Assembly: GCA_016182795.1 (NCBI GenBank)
Contig: JACPFW010000030.1
Coordinates: 1 to 64,000, forward strand
Direction: 5' to 3'
Source of the DNA: Gemmatimonadota bacterium
Lineage (GTDB): Bacteria; Gemmatimonadota; Gemmatimonadetes; Gemmatimonadales; Gemmatimonadaceae
DNA: 64,000 bases
Below the pieces are notes generated by a model. The model did not search any database. It saw only the letters and a program-made list of their open reading frames with translations, and had not been told where the DNA came from. This document shows, one piece after another, positions 43,887-52,321 of this stretch; the stretch's first letter is position 1; each line of letters opens with the position of its first letter. Made by a program: the position numbers and the translations under genes.

Positions 43887-45197
43887 CTACTGCATAACCG
43901 GCGCCGGCGTATTCTCCGTGAGGAACCGACGCCGCGGCATGAACCACGCCAGCGACGCCACCACCGCCAGCGCGGTGAGCAGCGCGAACCAGCCTGGTAC
44001 AATTTGCAGACGCCAGAGCACCGCCGTCGAGGCGCCCAGCACCACCAGCCGCGCCGTCTCGAGCGGCGCCGCCCACTGCTCGGTTTCGAAGATCCCGCCG
44101 ATCGCCGTCAGTGAGATGGCCACATAGAACCCGCCGCCGGCGAGCTGCGCCGTCGGAATGCGCGCGGCGCCGGCCAGCAGCACGAACGTCGCCCCCAGCG
44201 CGCAGACGAAGTGGAATAGGCCGTACGCCGCGAGCGACCCGGGAATCTTGGGGTCGTAGCGCTGGAAGTGTTCCACTCGGACCTCGCTCGGCCGCACGCG
44301 CCCGCCCAGCCGCTCCGGCCGCCACCCCGGCGGCCCGAACACGTACAGCCATCGCTCGCGCCACGACTCGGAGCGCCAGACGTCCCGCATGATCTGCCAG
44401 AAGACGTGGACGTTGGCCCACAGCGGGTTCCAGCTGCGCAGGGGATGCGTGAGGCCGTAGACCGGCTCTTCTTCCTCGGCGACGAACGTCCCGAACAGCC
44501 GGTCCCACGTGATGAACACGCCCGCATAGTTCTTGTCCTGATACTTCGGATTCACGCCGTGATGCACGCGGTGGTGCGACGGCGTATTCAACACGTACTC
44601 GGCGACGCGCCCAAGCTTGCCGACGGCGCGCGTGTGGATCCAGAACTGATAAACCAGATTGAGCGCGTTGCACGCCACGAACATCTGCCACGGCATGCCC
44701 AGCACAGCGAGCGGCGCGTAGAAGATCCACGCGAGGAGGCCGTGCAGCGAGCTCTGCCGCAGGGCGACGGCGAGGTTGTACTCCTCGCTCGAGTGGTGCA
44801 CCACGTGCCCCGCCCACAGCAGGTTGATCTCGTGGGCGTAACGGTGACTGAAGTAGTAGGCCACGTCGACGAGGATGAACGCCAGCGCCCAGCTCACCAA
44901 CTCCGGACCGCGCACCCCAAACCACGGGACGCCCGCCACACCGACAAAAGGCGCCGCCGAAGGCCACTCGGCGACGCCCAGCCACCCCTGCACGGTCCAC
45001 CGCGCCCCAATCCAGATGAAGATCCCGATGGAGAACAGCTTGGTGAACACGCCGCTGATCTGGGAGAGAATGCCGCAAGAGAGGTCGGCGATCGAGTCGT
45101 TGAGCCGCAGCAGGTGCTTCCCCGACCATACCGAGTAGACCAACTCCATCCCGATGAGCAGGAAGAAGAAGGGTATGGAGTAGAGGATGATGCCCAC
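43887..45197 (-). CDS. Sterol desaturase/fatty acid hydroxylase family, AGMO-like
   Basis: 436 residues with about eight membrane segments. The di-iron His motifs of the family are all present: FSHRYAHE (residues 118-125), [12 protein letters not shown] and [12 protein letters not shown]. The length and long C-terminal membrane part resemble alkylglycerol monooxygenase (AGMO) rather than short desaturases. It is likely a membrane hydroxylase of lipids. It starts at GTG 45197, exactly at the end of the 11-bp array that fills the gap to the dehydrogenase gene. Confidence 0.85.
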   Translation of the reverse strand: MGIILYSIPFFFLLIGMELVYSVWSGKHLLRLNDSIADLSCGILSQISGVFTKLFSIGIFIWIGARWTVQGWLGVAEWPSAAPFVGVAGVPWFGVRGPELVSWALAFILVDVAYYFSHRYAHEINLLWAGHVVHHSSEEYNLAVALRQSSLHGLLAWIFYAPLAVLGMPWQMFVACNALNLVYQFWIHTRAVGKLGRVAEYVLNTPSHHRVHHGVNPKYQDKNYAGVFITWDRLFGTFVAEEEEPVYGLTHPLRSWNPLWANVHVFWQIMRDVWRSESWRERWLYVFGPPGWRPERLGGRVRPSEVRVEHFQRYDPKIPGSLAAYGLFHFVCALGATFVLLAGAARIPTAQLAGGGFYVAISLTAIGGIFETEQWAAPLETARLVVLGASTAVLWRLQIVPGWFALLTALAVVASLAWFMPRRRFLTENTPAPVMQ

Positions 45198-45251
45198 TGT
45201 TGTCTCTCTGTTGTCTCTCTGTTGTTTTTCTGTTGTTTCTCTGTTGTTTCT
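45197..45251. repeat. 11-bp tandem array, copy B (5 units) filling the whole intergenic gap
   Basis: Five exact-phase units of CTGTTGTYTYT: CTGTTGTCTCT twice, CTGTTGTTTTT and CTGTTGTTTCT twice. The array runs precisely from the dehydrogenase stop codon to the hydroxylase start codon, so nothing else lies between the genes. Confidence 0.95.
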
Positions 45252-46469
45252 CTATTTGAAGGCGTTTATCCCCGTCTCCGCCATCCCAATCACCAGCGAA
45301 TGCACATCATGCGTCCCCTCGTACGTGTACACACTTTCGAGGTTCGCCATGTGGCGCATCGAGTGGTACTCGGCGAGGATGCCGTTGGCGCCGAGCAGCC
45401 GGCGCGCCTCGCGCGCAATGTCGGTGGCGACGTTGACGTTGTTGCGCTTGGCAAGGCTCACCTGCTGCGGGGTGAAGGTCCCCGCGTCCTTCATGCGTCC
45501 CAGGTGCAGGGCGAGGAGCTGCCCCTTCACGATCTCGGTGAGCATGTCGGCGAGGCGCACCTGCTGAATCTGAAAGCCGCCGATCGGCCGGTCGAACATC
45601 ACGCGCGTCTTCGCGTAGCTCAGCGCCTCCTCGTAGCAGGCCATCGCGGCACCCATGGCGCCCCAGGCAATGCCGTACCGCGCCTGCGTCAGGCACATCA
45701 GCGGGCTCTTGAGCCCCTTGGAGTTCGGCAGGATCGCGTCGGCTGGCAGACGCACATCGTCGAACACCAGTTCGCTGGTCATCGAGGCGCGCAGCGACAG
45801 CTTGCCCTTGGTCTCCTTGATCGTGTACCCCTTCGTGCCGGTGGGGACCAGGAAACCGCGCACGCTCTTGCCGTCCGGATCGTTGTCTTCGGTCTTCGCC
45901 CAGACCACGCCCACGTGAGACAAGGAGCCGTTGGTAATCCACATCTTGGCGCCGTTCAGCACCCAGGTGCCGTCCTTCTGCTGCCGCGCGCGGGTGATCA
46001 TCCCCGCCGGGTTTGAGCCGTAGTCGGGCTCGGTCAGTCCGAAGCAGCCAATCGCCTCGCCCGTTGCCATCTTCGGCAGCCAGTGGCGCTTCTGCGCCTC
46101 ACTGCCGAAGGTGAAAATGGGGTACATTACCAGCGCACCCTGCACCGACGAGAAGGACCGAATGCCCGAGTCGCCGCGTTCGAGCTCCTGGTTGATGATG
46201 CCATACGCCACGTTGCTCAGGCCGGCGCAGCCGTACTCCTCGGGGAGATTCGCGCCGAAATACCCCAGCGTGCCCATTTCGGCGATGAGTTCGGTTGGGA
46301 AGCGGCCGTCCACATAGCACTGGCCGATGATCGGCATCACCTTCTCGTCCACGAAGGCGCGCACCGAGTCGCGAATCGCGCGCTCTTCTTCGGTGAGCGC
46401 CGCGTCAATGTTGTACAGGTCGCCCGTGCGGGGCTTCAGCGCAGGCGAACCGAGCAGCGTATCAGTCAT
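45252..46469 (-). CDS. Acyl-CoA dehydrogenase, glutaryl-CoA dehydrogenase type
   Basis: 405 residues. FAD-binding and substrate motifs: CFGLTEPDYGSNP (residues 141-153), WITNGSLSHV and the catalytic Glu in YEGTHDVHSL. That last motif, with TRVMFDRPIGGFQIQQV, is characteristic of the GCDH branch, which oxidises and decarboxylates glutaryl-CoA in lysine and tryptophan breakdown. Electrons would go to EtfAB (39154-40889). It is first in a unit with the hydroxylase gene. Confidence 0.92.
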   Translation of the reverse strand: MTDTLLGSPALKPRTGDLYNIDAALTEEERAIRDSVRAFVDEKVMPIIGQCYVDGRFPTELIAEMGTLGYFGANLPEEYGCAGLSNVAYGIINQELERGDSGIRSFSSVQGALVMYPIFTFGSEAQKRHWLPKMATGEAIGCFGLTEPDYGSNPAGMITRARQQKDGTWVLNGAKMWITNGSLSHVGVVWAKTEDNDPDGKSVRGFLVPTGTKGYTIKETKGKLSLRASMTSELVFDDVRLPADAILPNSKGLKSPLMCLTQARYGIAWGAMGAAMACYEEALSYAKTRVMFDRPIGGFQIQQVRLADMLTEIVKGQLLALHLGRMKDAGTFTPQQVSLAKRNNVNVATDIAREARRLLGANGILAEYHSMRHMANLESVYTYEGTHDVHSLVIGMAETGINAFK

Positions 46470-46569
46470 GGCGGGCCGGGTTGATGGAGTTGCGGATCTG
46501 TGAAATATATCAGCCCATCCGTGCGCTCGCGGTCCGCACCGGCCCGTCGGCGGTCACTCTACAGATGCC

Positions 46570-46584
46570 GTTACACCTTGTAAC
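46570..46584 (+). promoter_or_regulatory. Palindromic operator-like site GTTACA-CCT-TGTAAC
   Basis: A perfect 6-bp inverted repeat with a 3-base spacer, 30 bases upstream of the small gene at 46615 and within a relatively AT-rich stretch. The position suits a repressor or activator site overlapping a promoter. No regulator gene is adjacent. Confidence 0.4.
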
Positions 46585-46614
46585 TTAGGGGCCATTCATC
46601 GACGGAGTGTTTGC

Positions 46615-46986
46615 GTGGATCATGAGATCGTCGTGTCGCCAGACCGGTCGCACATCGTGCTCCGCATCATCGGCCCCACGGGGCGCAATCGCATGGGGCA
46701 GGTCTTCGAGGCGCACCGGCTCGGCGTCCAGCTCAACATCCGCTGTTTTCTGGTGGACCTCCGCCGGGCGGTGAACCTCGAGTCGCCGGAAGACGACCAC
46801 GCCATGGCACACGTCGACTTTCCGAATACGCCGCTGGTAGACCGCACCGCGCGCGTCTGTTGCGTGGTGTCGCCCGACGACCACTCGCACGACTTGTTGC
46901 TCGCCGCCTTCCGGGAATCGGGCTCGAATATCGAGCGGTTCGAGAGCATAGAGGAGGCGGAGGCGTACCTGCGCGCCGGCCGCTAG
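46615..46986 (+). CDS. Uncharacterised small cytosolic protein
   Basis: 123 residues from a GTG (an in-frame ATG follows two codons later at 46621 in another frame, so GTG is used). Not recognised with certainty. It shows an alternating beta/alpha pattern without signal peptide or membrane helix; the opening strand HIVLRIIGPTG and the later FLVDLRRAVN vaguely suggest a STAS/SpoIIAA-like fold. It is isolated, convergent with the NrfD gene, and has a palindromic site upstream. Confidence 0.6.
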   Translation: MDHEIVVSPDRSHIVLRIIGPTGRNRMGQVFEAHRLGVQLNIRCFLVDLRRAVNLESPEDDHAMAHVDFPNTPLVDRTARVCCVVSPDDHSHDLLLAAFRESGSNIERFESIEEAEAYLRAGR

Positions 46987-47016
46987 GCCGACCGGCGCGC
47001 CGCCCGATCGCACGCC

Positions 47017-48249
47017 CTACGCGTGCGCCTCCGCCCCGTGCGCCCGCTCAAACAGGATCGCCACGCTCACCTTCACCATCAGCGTGAACAGCAGGAAGCC
47101 GATGCCGAAGACCCCGGCGGCCACCCGCAGTTCCGTCGCGCTGGGCACGTATTCGTACACCTGCCCCAGCTGGTCCGGCGTAAAGCCGGGAATGATCAGC
47201 GCGATGCCTTTCTCGATGTAGACGGACGCGTAGATCAGCACGCAGCCGACGTTCATCGTGATGACATTGCGCCGCGTCTTCGGAATCAGGAAGAGCAGGA
47301 ACGAAATCACGGCGAAGGCCAGCGACATCCACGCGTAGAGGGCAATGGGCGACGGCGTGCCATGCAGCCCGGCGAACAGGTACTCGTAGTGCACGAGGTG
47401 ATGCGTGTTGGAGTAGTACTCCTTGAACACCTCGGCGCCGAACAAGAACAGGTTGAAGCCCATCGCATAGGCCATGAGCTCCGCCACCTTGTGGATGGCC
47501 TCGTCCTTGATCTCGAACGCCGACACCTTGCGCAGAATCTGGAAGAGGATGAGCAGCAGCGCGGGTCCCGAGCAGAACGCCGACGCGATGAACCGCGGCG
47601 CGAGAATGGCGCTGTTCCAGTACGGACGGCTCGCCATCCCGTTGTACAGGAAGGCCGTCACCGTGTGGATGCTGATCGCCATCGGAATCGAAAAGATGAC
47701 CAGCGGCCACACGAACTTCTTGTTGTAGTGAACGCCGTGGTAGCCGCAGTACACCAGGTAGCTGGCCACGATGAGGTTCACGGCGAGGTAGATATTCAGC
47801 ACCACGGCGTCCCATGCCATGATCGCACCGGGCAGGTTCATGTGCCCGACGAACGGCAGGATGTGCCAAAAGCGGTCGGGGCGCCCCATGTCGACGAGTA
47901 CAAACAGCAGGCACATCACGATCGAGCAGACGGCCAGCAGCTCGCCAAAGAGCGCGACTTCCTTGATCGGCTTCCAGTCGTAGACGTAGGCCGGCACGAC
48001 CAGCAGCACCGCCGCGGCCGCCACGCCGACGAGAAAGGTGAAGTTGCCGATGTAGAAGCCCCACGACACCGAGTCCCGCATGTTGGTGCTGATGAGGCCG
48101 TGCTGGAACTGGTGCGCGAACGCGAACCCCGCCTGCACGATGCAGACGGCGAGCACGGCGAGCCACGCGTAGTAGTACCGGTTGCCGCCCACCAGGGCCA
48201 TGCGCGCGGTGCCGGTGACGAAGCTGCCGAAGCGGCGAATGACGTTCAT
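47017..48249 (-). CDS. NrfD/DsrP-like quinone-interacting membrane subunit
   Basis: 410 residues with about ten membrane segments, matching NrfD/PsrC/DsrP proteins. Conserved features: GFYIGNFTFLVGVAAAAVLL near the N-terminus and MGRPDRFWHILPF. These subunits exchange electrons between menaquinone and a periplasmic Fe-S subunit. It is the third gene of a tetrahaem cytochrome / Fe-S / NrfD unit, 13 bases after the Fe-S gene. It carries no haem motif itself. Confidence 0.92.
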   Translation of the reverse strand: MNVIRRFGSFVTGTARMALVGGNRYYYAWLAVLAVCIVQAGFAFAHQFQHGLISTNMRDSVSWGFYIGNFTFLVGVAAAAVLLVVPAYVYDWKPIKEVALFGELLAVCSIVMCLLFVLVDMGRPDRFWHILPFVGHMNLPGAIMAWDAVVLNIYLAVNLIVASYLVYCGYHGVHYNKKFVWPLVIFSIPMAISIHTVTAFLYNGMASRPYWNSAILAPRFIASAFCSGPALLLILFQILRKVSAFEIKDEAIHKVAELMAYAMGFNLFLFGAEVFKEYYSNTHHLVHYEYLFAGLHGTPSPIALYAWMSLAFAVISFLLFLIPKTRRNVITMNVGCVLIYASVYIEKGIALIIPGFTPDQLGQVYEYVPSATELRVAAGVFGIGFLLFTLMVKVSVAILFERAHGAEAHA

Positions 48250-48262
48250 CTCGGCATCCTCC

Positions 48263-49204
48263 TCACAGCCCGTAGTAGTAGAAGAACTTCGGCTGCGTGT
48301 TCAGCTCTTCCTTCAGGATGAACACGCGCTTGTTCTCGATGATGTAGCGGATCTCGCTGTCCGGATCGAGCAGGTTGCCGAACTTGCGCGCCCCCACCGG
48401 GCAGACCTCCACGCACTTGGGGTACAGCCCCTTGCGCACGCGCTGCAGGCAGAACGAACACTTCTCCACCACGCCGCGCTGGCGCGGTCGGTTGCCGAGG
48501 TATTCGGTGTTCGGGTTCAGCTCGTCCTTGGGAATCGACGGCGTCCCCCAGTTGAACCGCCGCGCGCCGTAGGGACATGCCGCGATGCAATTGCGGCACC
48601 CAATGCACCAGTCGTAGTCGATGACGACGATGCCATCCGGCTCCTTCCATGTCGCCTGAACCGGACAGACCTTCACGCACGGCGGGTTCTCGCAGTGCTG
48701 GCACGCCACCGGCATGTAGAACTTGCCGGGGGCCGGCACCGTTTCGTGGTCGTAGAACGCGTTCGCGTTCTGCAGATTCACGCCCTCTTCCTTGTCCATC
48801 TCCAGCACCGTAATCCAGTGCGTCTGCGGATCGCGCGACTGGTTGTTCTCCTCGACGCAGCCATACACGCAGCGTCGGCAGCCGATGCAGCGCGACAGGT
48901 CAAGCGCGTAGCCGAACAGCACCCCCGCCTGGGGCGGGGTCGCGCTCACGTGCACGTCCTTGCCGTACTGCTCGGTGTACCGCTTCTCCATCGAGGCCAG
49001 CCGGTCCTTCAGCTCTTCGGGCGACAGATCCTTGAAATGCTTTTGGACAAACTCTTCATACGCCAGCTTGTCCGCCGCCGAGCAGCCGGTGGCGGTCGCC
49101 GCGGCGGCCAGCGCAAAGAGGCCCATCACCAGCGCTTCGCGCCGCGAGTACCCCTCGGCTGGCGGTGCCGGCGCGGGCAGTGGAAGTGTCGGGAGCTGTC
49201 TCAT
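48263..49204 (-). CDS. Tat-exported DsrO/NrfC-like four-cluster ferredoxin
   Basis: 313 residues. A twin-Arg signal is present (YSRREALVMGLFA, residues 27-39) and ends in ATGC, so it may also be lipidated. Four [4Fe-4S] motifs follow: CIGCRRCVYGC, CQHCENPPCVKVCP, CIGCRNCIAACP and CSFCLQRV...CVEVCP. It is the electron relay between the NrfD-type membrane subunit and the tetrahaem cytochrome on the periplasmic side. The ATG overlaps the cytochrome stop by four bases. Confidence 0.93.
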   Translation of the reverse strand: MRQLPTLPLPAPAPPAEGYSRREALVMGLFALAAAATATGCSAADKLAYEEFVQKHFKDLSPEELKDRLASMEKRYTEQYGKDVHVSATPPQAGVLFGYALDLSRCIGCRRCVYGCVEENNQSRDPQTHWITVLEMDKEEGVNLQNANAFYDHETVPAPGKFYMPVACQHCENPPCVKVCPVQATWKEPDGIVVIDYDWCIGCRNCIAACPYGARRFNWGTPSIPKDELNPNTEYLGNRPRQRGVVEKCSFCLQRVRKGLYPKCVEVCPVGARKFGNLLDPDSEIRYIIENKRVFILKEELNTQPKFFYYYGL

Positions 49205-49827
49205 CGAATCGCCTCCTGCCGCCGAGGGGCCGGCTTTGGCTTGATCGGCTTGAAATGCGGCGAATGCGGACTGTGGCAGCTGGCACACAGCAGGTACTGC
49301 TTGTCGCCGGACCACGACCCCGTGCGCTTGCCATGCTCGCCGGCCTTCCAGTTGCGAAGCGTGGGACCGTGGCATTGGCCGCACAGGCGATACGACTCCG
49401 TGAAGTCGATCAGACGGCCGTCGGCGAGGTGCAGCTTGTCGCGGTTCTGCGCATCGTGGCAGTCGAGGCACCACCGGTTCTGTTCGTCGTGGTGCAGCAC
49501 GATGTCCTCGTGGAACTCCACCTTGTGCGGCGTGCGGTTCACCACGTCGGTCTTGCCGTGGCAGTCAGAGCACGGAAAGACCCCGTCGGAAAACGGCGGC
49601 GGCGCCACGGGGTAGAGCTGCGCGCCGGTCTTGCGCGGCGACTTGGCCGGCGCGGACACGGGCTTCGCGGCTGCCCTCGTCGCGGCTTCCGCCGTGTCCT
49701 GCGTCGCGGTCGATGGCATGACCGATCCAAACCGGGGATGCTTCTCCTCCACCGGACGGCACGCCACCGCGAGCAACAGCGTTACGGTGCCACAGGCCAA
49801 CGCCCACCAGTCTGATCTCATCCGCAT
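49201..49827 (-). CDS. Tetrahaem cytochrome c lipoprotein
   Basis: 208 residues. A lipoprotein signal ends at LLLAVAC (Cys23). Four haem motifs: C86SDCH, C120LDCH, C149GQCH and C181ASCH, with several extra His residues for bis-His ligation. The last 25 residues are Lys/Pro/Arg-rich. It resembles small c3/c7-type or NrfB-like carriers. It is the first gene of the quinone-linked complex, so it should be the periplasmic electron entry or exit point. Two ATGs, at 49827 and 49821, are possible. Confidence 0.92.
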   Translation of the reverse strand: MRMRSDWWALACGTVTLLLAVACRPVEEKHPRFGSVMPSTATQDTAEAATRAAAKPVSAPAKSPRKTGAQLYPVAPPPFSDGVFPCSDCHGKTDVVNRTPHKVEFHEDIVLHHDEQNRWCLDCHDAQNRDKLHLADGRLIDFTESYRLCGQCHGPTLRNWKAGEHGKRTGSWSGDKQYLLCASCHSPHSPHFKPIKPKPAPRRQEAIR

Positions 49828-49935
49828 CGTCTATCCCCACCGCACGTCGGTCGCCGCACGCCAGAGGCGCGCGCCAAGAAAAGGGGGGCAGCAGAATGTG
49901 GATGTACGGTACTGGCGACGCGGGCCGGCGCCGTA

Positions 49936-49969
49936 GGGCATTTGCCAGTATTCACGTGGGTATTTGCCC
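49936..49969 (-). promoter_or_regulatory. Two direct copies of GGGYATTTGCC, 22 bp apart
   Basis: GGGCATTTGCC at 49936-49946 and GGGTATTTGCC(C) at 49958-49969 are spaced two helical turns apart, 109-142 bases upstream of the tetrahaem cytochrome start. Each half has weak internal symmetry (GGCA...TGCC). They are candidate binding sites for a regulator of the cytochrome operon. Confidence 0.4.
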
Positions 49970-49978
49970 GAATTGTTA

Positions 49979-50004
49979 GCCGTTGTCGGCCCGACACCAA
50001 CGGC
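49979..50004 (-). terminator. Hairpin downstream of the corrinoid operon
   Basis: Nested stem GCCGTT / AACGGC with inner GTC / GAC and a 3-base bulge, 24 bases past the last gene of the corrinoid operon. There is no strong U-tail. The rest of the 200-base gap (49828-50027) holds the paired GGGYATTTGCC sites and no gene. Confidence 0.45.
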
Positions 50005-50027
50005 CAACGGCCGGACGATGTCGCGCG

Positions 50028-50912
50028 CTACCCTCGGGCCCGCGCGAAAGCGGCGATGTGCGCCGGCGTCGTTCCGCAGCAGCCACCGACGATCGCCGCG
50101 TGGCGCGCGAGTTCGAGCAATGCCGGTGCAAGGCTCTCCGGACCGCGCGGATACACGATTGCCGTCCCCTCCAGCCGCGGCTGGCCGGCGTTTGGCTGCA
50201 GCATCAACGGCGCGTCCGTCACCGCCGCCATCTCGCCGGCCACCGCCACAAAGTCCTCCGGCTCCATCCGGCCGCAGTTCGCGCCAATCACGTCGGCGCC
50301 GGCCGCCGCGCACGCGCGCGCGCCGTCCGCCGGCGAGACGCCCATCATCGTCCTGAATCCACCGCCGCGCACGGGATCATACGCCATCGACGCCGCCACC
50401 AGCGGCGCGCCAAGCTCGCGCGCCAGACGCACGCCGAGCGTAATCTCATCGAGCGCCGTCATCGTCTCGAAGATGATGCCAGCGACCCCGACGTCGAGCA
50501 TGGCCTGTATCGCCAGGCGCCACGTCTGGCGCAGCGCGTCTTCGGAGATCTCACCCAGCGGCTCGAGAAACCCGCCGCATGGTCCGATGTCCCCGAGGAC
50601 GTAGGTGTGTGGTCCCGCCGCGGCCCGCGCGTTCATCGCCGCCGCGCGCGCAATCTCGGCGACCTGTTCAGCGAGGTCGTAGCGCGACAGCACAAACTGG
50701 TTGGTCCCGAACGTATTGGTCAGCAGAATCTGCGCGCCGGCTTCCGCATACCGTCGCTGAATCGCCTGCACCGCCGCGGCGTGCGACAGGTTCCATTCGT
50801 CGCCGCAGCCACCCGGCTCGAGGCCTGCAAGCTGCAGTTCGGTGCCCATGCCGCCGTCGCCCACAAACGTCGCGCCGCCACGCAGCGCGTCGAGCAGGAG
50901 CGGCCGCGTCAT
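50028..50912 (-). CDS. Homocysteine S-methyltransferase domain protein
   Basis: 294 residues, a stand-alone homocysteine-binding barrel like BHMT or the first domain of MetH. The three zinc Cys ligands are visible: GANCGRM and GGCCGT near the C-terminus, and DGGMGTELQ marks the N-terminus. It methylates homocysteine to methionine; the methyl donor is not fixed by the family. As the last gene of a corrinoid operon (3 bases after the UroD-family gene), it may take the methyl group from the methylated corrinoid protein. Confidence 0.88.
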   Translation of the reverse strand: MTRPLLLDALRGGATFVGDGGMGTELQLAGLEPGGCGDEWNLSHAAAVQAIQRRYAEAGAQILLTNTFGTNQFVLSRYDLAEQVAEIARAAAMNARAAAGPHTYVLGDIGPCGGFLEPLGEISEDALRQTWRLAIQAMLDVGVAGIIFETMTALDEITLGVRLARELGAPLVAASMAYDPVRGGGFRTMMGVSPADGARACAAAGADVIGANCGRMEPEDFVAVAGEMAAVTDAPLMLQPNAGQPRLEGTAIVYPRGPESLAPALLELARHAAIVGGCCGTTPAHIAAFARARG

Positions 50913-50915
50913 CGA

Positions 50916-52109
50916 TTATCGCGGCGTGCTGTCATACCGCCCCCACGTCTCCGCCGCCTCGCGCAGCACCATGATGTTGGCCGGCGGCGCGGCCGGCGAC
51001 ACCGAGCAGGCCGTGCTCAGAATGTACCCGCCCCCCGGCGCGGCGATCTCCAGCCGTCCGCGCGCCGCGGCGCGCACGTCATCGACGGAGCCGAACAGCA
51101 CCGTGTTCACGGGATCGAGGTTTCCCTTGATGAACATCCGACCCTTCGTCTGCGCCACCGCCTCGGCGAGGTCGACCGTGCCGAGCGGCGGCGGGTCGAG
51201 CGTATCGATGCCCTGCGTGTGCGTCGCTTCCATAAGGTCGAGCCGGTCGCCGATGGCGCCGCACGTGTGCGTGTAGATGGGGATGTCGTGCTCCGCGTGA
51301 ATCCCGTCAATCACCTTGCGCTCATAGGGCAGCACGAACTGCGCGTAGTGATCGCGCGAGATGAGCCCCGCCCCGGCAAACGCCGACGAGATGAGCACCG
51401 CGTGCGCGCCGGCGCGCGCCTGCCCGCGACCCAGCTCAATCGCGCCGTCAGCCAGCCGATCCAGACAGGCCTTCACCTTCTCGGGGTCATCGACCAGCGC
51501 CATCAGGCCGCTGGTGTAGTCGAGCAGTTCCATGAACTGCGCGAAAGGCGAGAAGATCTCGCCGTGCACCGACACCTCCCCGCCGACGCGCCGCACGACC
51601 TCACGAATGGTGTCGTAGTGCCACGGCGGAAAGAACGCCGCGCCGGGCTCGGCCCGCTCGCCGCTGAAGCCCCACGAGTACGGATGCGTGATCGACGACA
51701 GGTCGTGCGGCTCCACGTAGAACAGCTCGTCGGGGTCGATCTCGTCGAACAGCGGGAAGTATCGCGTGCCGTCGGCCTGATACACGTGTGGATTGTCGTC
51801 GGACGGCACCTCGGTGTACCACCCGTTCTTCCAGGTGATCACCCGCTCCTCACCGCGCGTCTCGATCTTGGCGACCGCCTTCCGCCACTCGGGATCGCGT
51901 CCCGGCAGGTTGATCAGAATGCCATCGAATCCGTACCGCTGCTGCAGCCGCACGAGCGCCTCGGCGAAGGCGTGCGTGCCGTGCCAGATCTCGATGGCGT
52001 CGAGCCCCGCGTGCAGGAAGTAGTGGCCCAGCGCGAGCTGGCACATCACCGGCACGCGGTCGGGCACGCCGAGTCGCATGGCGGTGTCCATTCGCTCGCG
52101 ACTGTTCAT
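50916..52109 (-). CDS. UroD-family corrinoid methyltransferase
   Basis: 397 residues in the uroporphyrinogen decarboxylase superfamily, but operon context and zinc ligands place it with the methyltransferases (MtaA, MtvB types) rather than haem synthesis. Putative zinc ligands: His-x-Cys in THTCGAIGD (about residue 270) and a Cys in LSTACSVSP (about residue 372). The His-x-Cys...Cys pattern is that of thiol-activating MtaA-like enzymes. It probably transfers methyl groups to or from the adjacent corrinoid protein. The ATG at 52109 overlaps the small upstream gene. Confidence 0.85.
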   Translation of the reverse strand: MNSRERMDTAMRLGVPDRVPVMCQLALGHYFLHAGLDAIEIWHGTHAFAEALVRLQQRYGFDGILINLPGRDPEWRKAVAKIETRGEERVITWKNGWYTEVPSDDNPHVYQADGTRYFPLFDEIDPDELFYVEPHDLSSITHPYSWGFSGERAEPGAAFFPPWHYDTIREVVRRVGGEVSVHGEIFSPFAQFMELLDYTSGLMALVDDPEKVKACLDRLADGAIELGRGQARAGAHAVLISSAFAGAGLISRDHYAQFVLPYERKVIDGIHAEHDIPIYTHTCGAIGDRLDLMEATHTQGIDTLDPPPLGTVDLAEAVAQTKGRMFIKGNLDPVNTVLFGSVDDVRAAARGRLEIAAPGGGYILSTACSVSPAAPPANIMVLREAAETWGRYDSTPR

Positions 52110-52321
52110 GTGCCTGTTCTCCGCAGCAGGTGATCGCCGCCGCACGTCACGACGTCCGGCGCGCGCCGTTGGTTGACACAGCCGCCCGCAAACGTACACC
52201 GCTCGTCACGGGCACGGTACGGACAGCGCTCGTGGATGCGCTCGACCATGCTCGACGCCACCGCGCTGAGCACTTCCCGCAGCTTCTCGTGCGCGGCGCG
52301 AGTGCGCGCGTCGTCGGTCAC
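52106..52321 (-). CDS. Small Cys-rich protein of the corrinoid operon
   Basis: 71 residues from a GTG. It overlaps the RACE stop as GTGA and the UroD-family start as ATGA, so it is translated as part of the operon and is a real gene. Four cysteines at about 33, 42, 48 and 60 (C-x8-C-x5-C-x11-C) follow an N-terminal helix and could bind zinc or an Fe-S cluster. The family is not recognised. A role beside the activating protein or the methyltransferase is inferred only from position. Confidence 0.72.
   Translation of the reverse strand: MTDDARTRAAHEKLREVLSAVASSMVERIHERCPYRARDERCTFAGGCVNQRRAPDVVTCGGDHLLRRTGT

Noticed and set aside
49983-52133. 716-codon open frame on the plus strand
   Set aside because: It lies antisense to the homocysteine and UroD-family genes, is Arg/His-rich and shows no domain. 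It is a GC-rich shadow frame.
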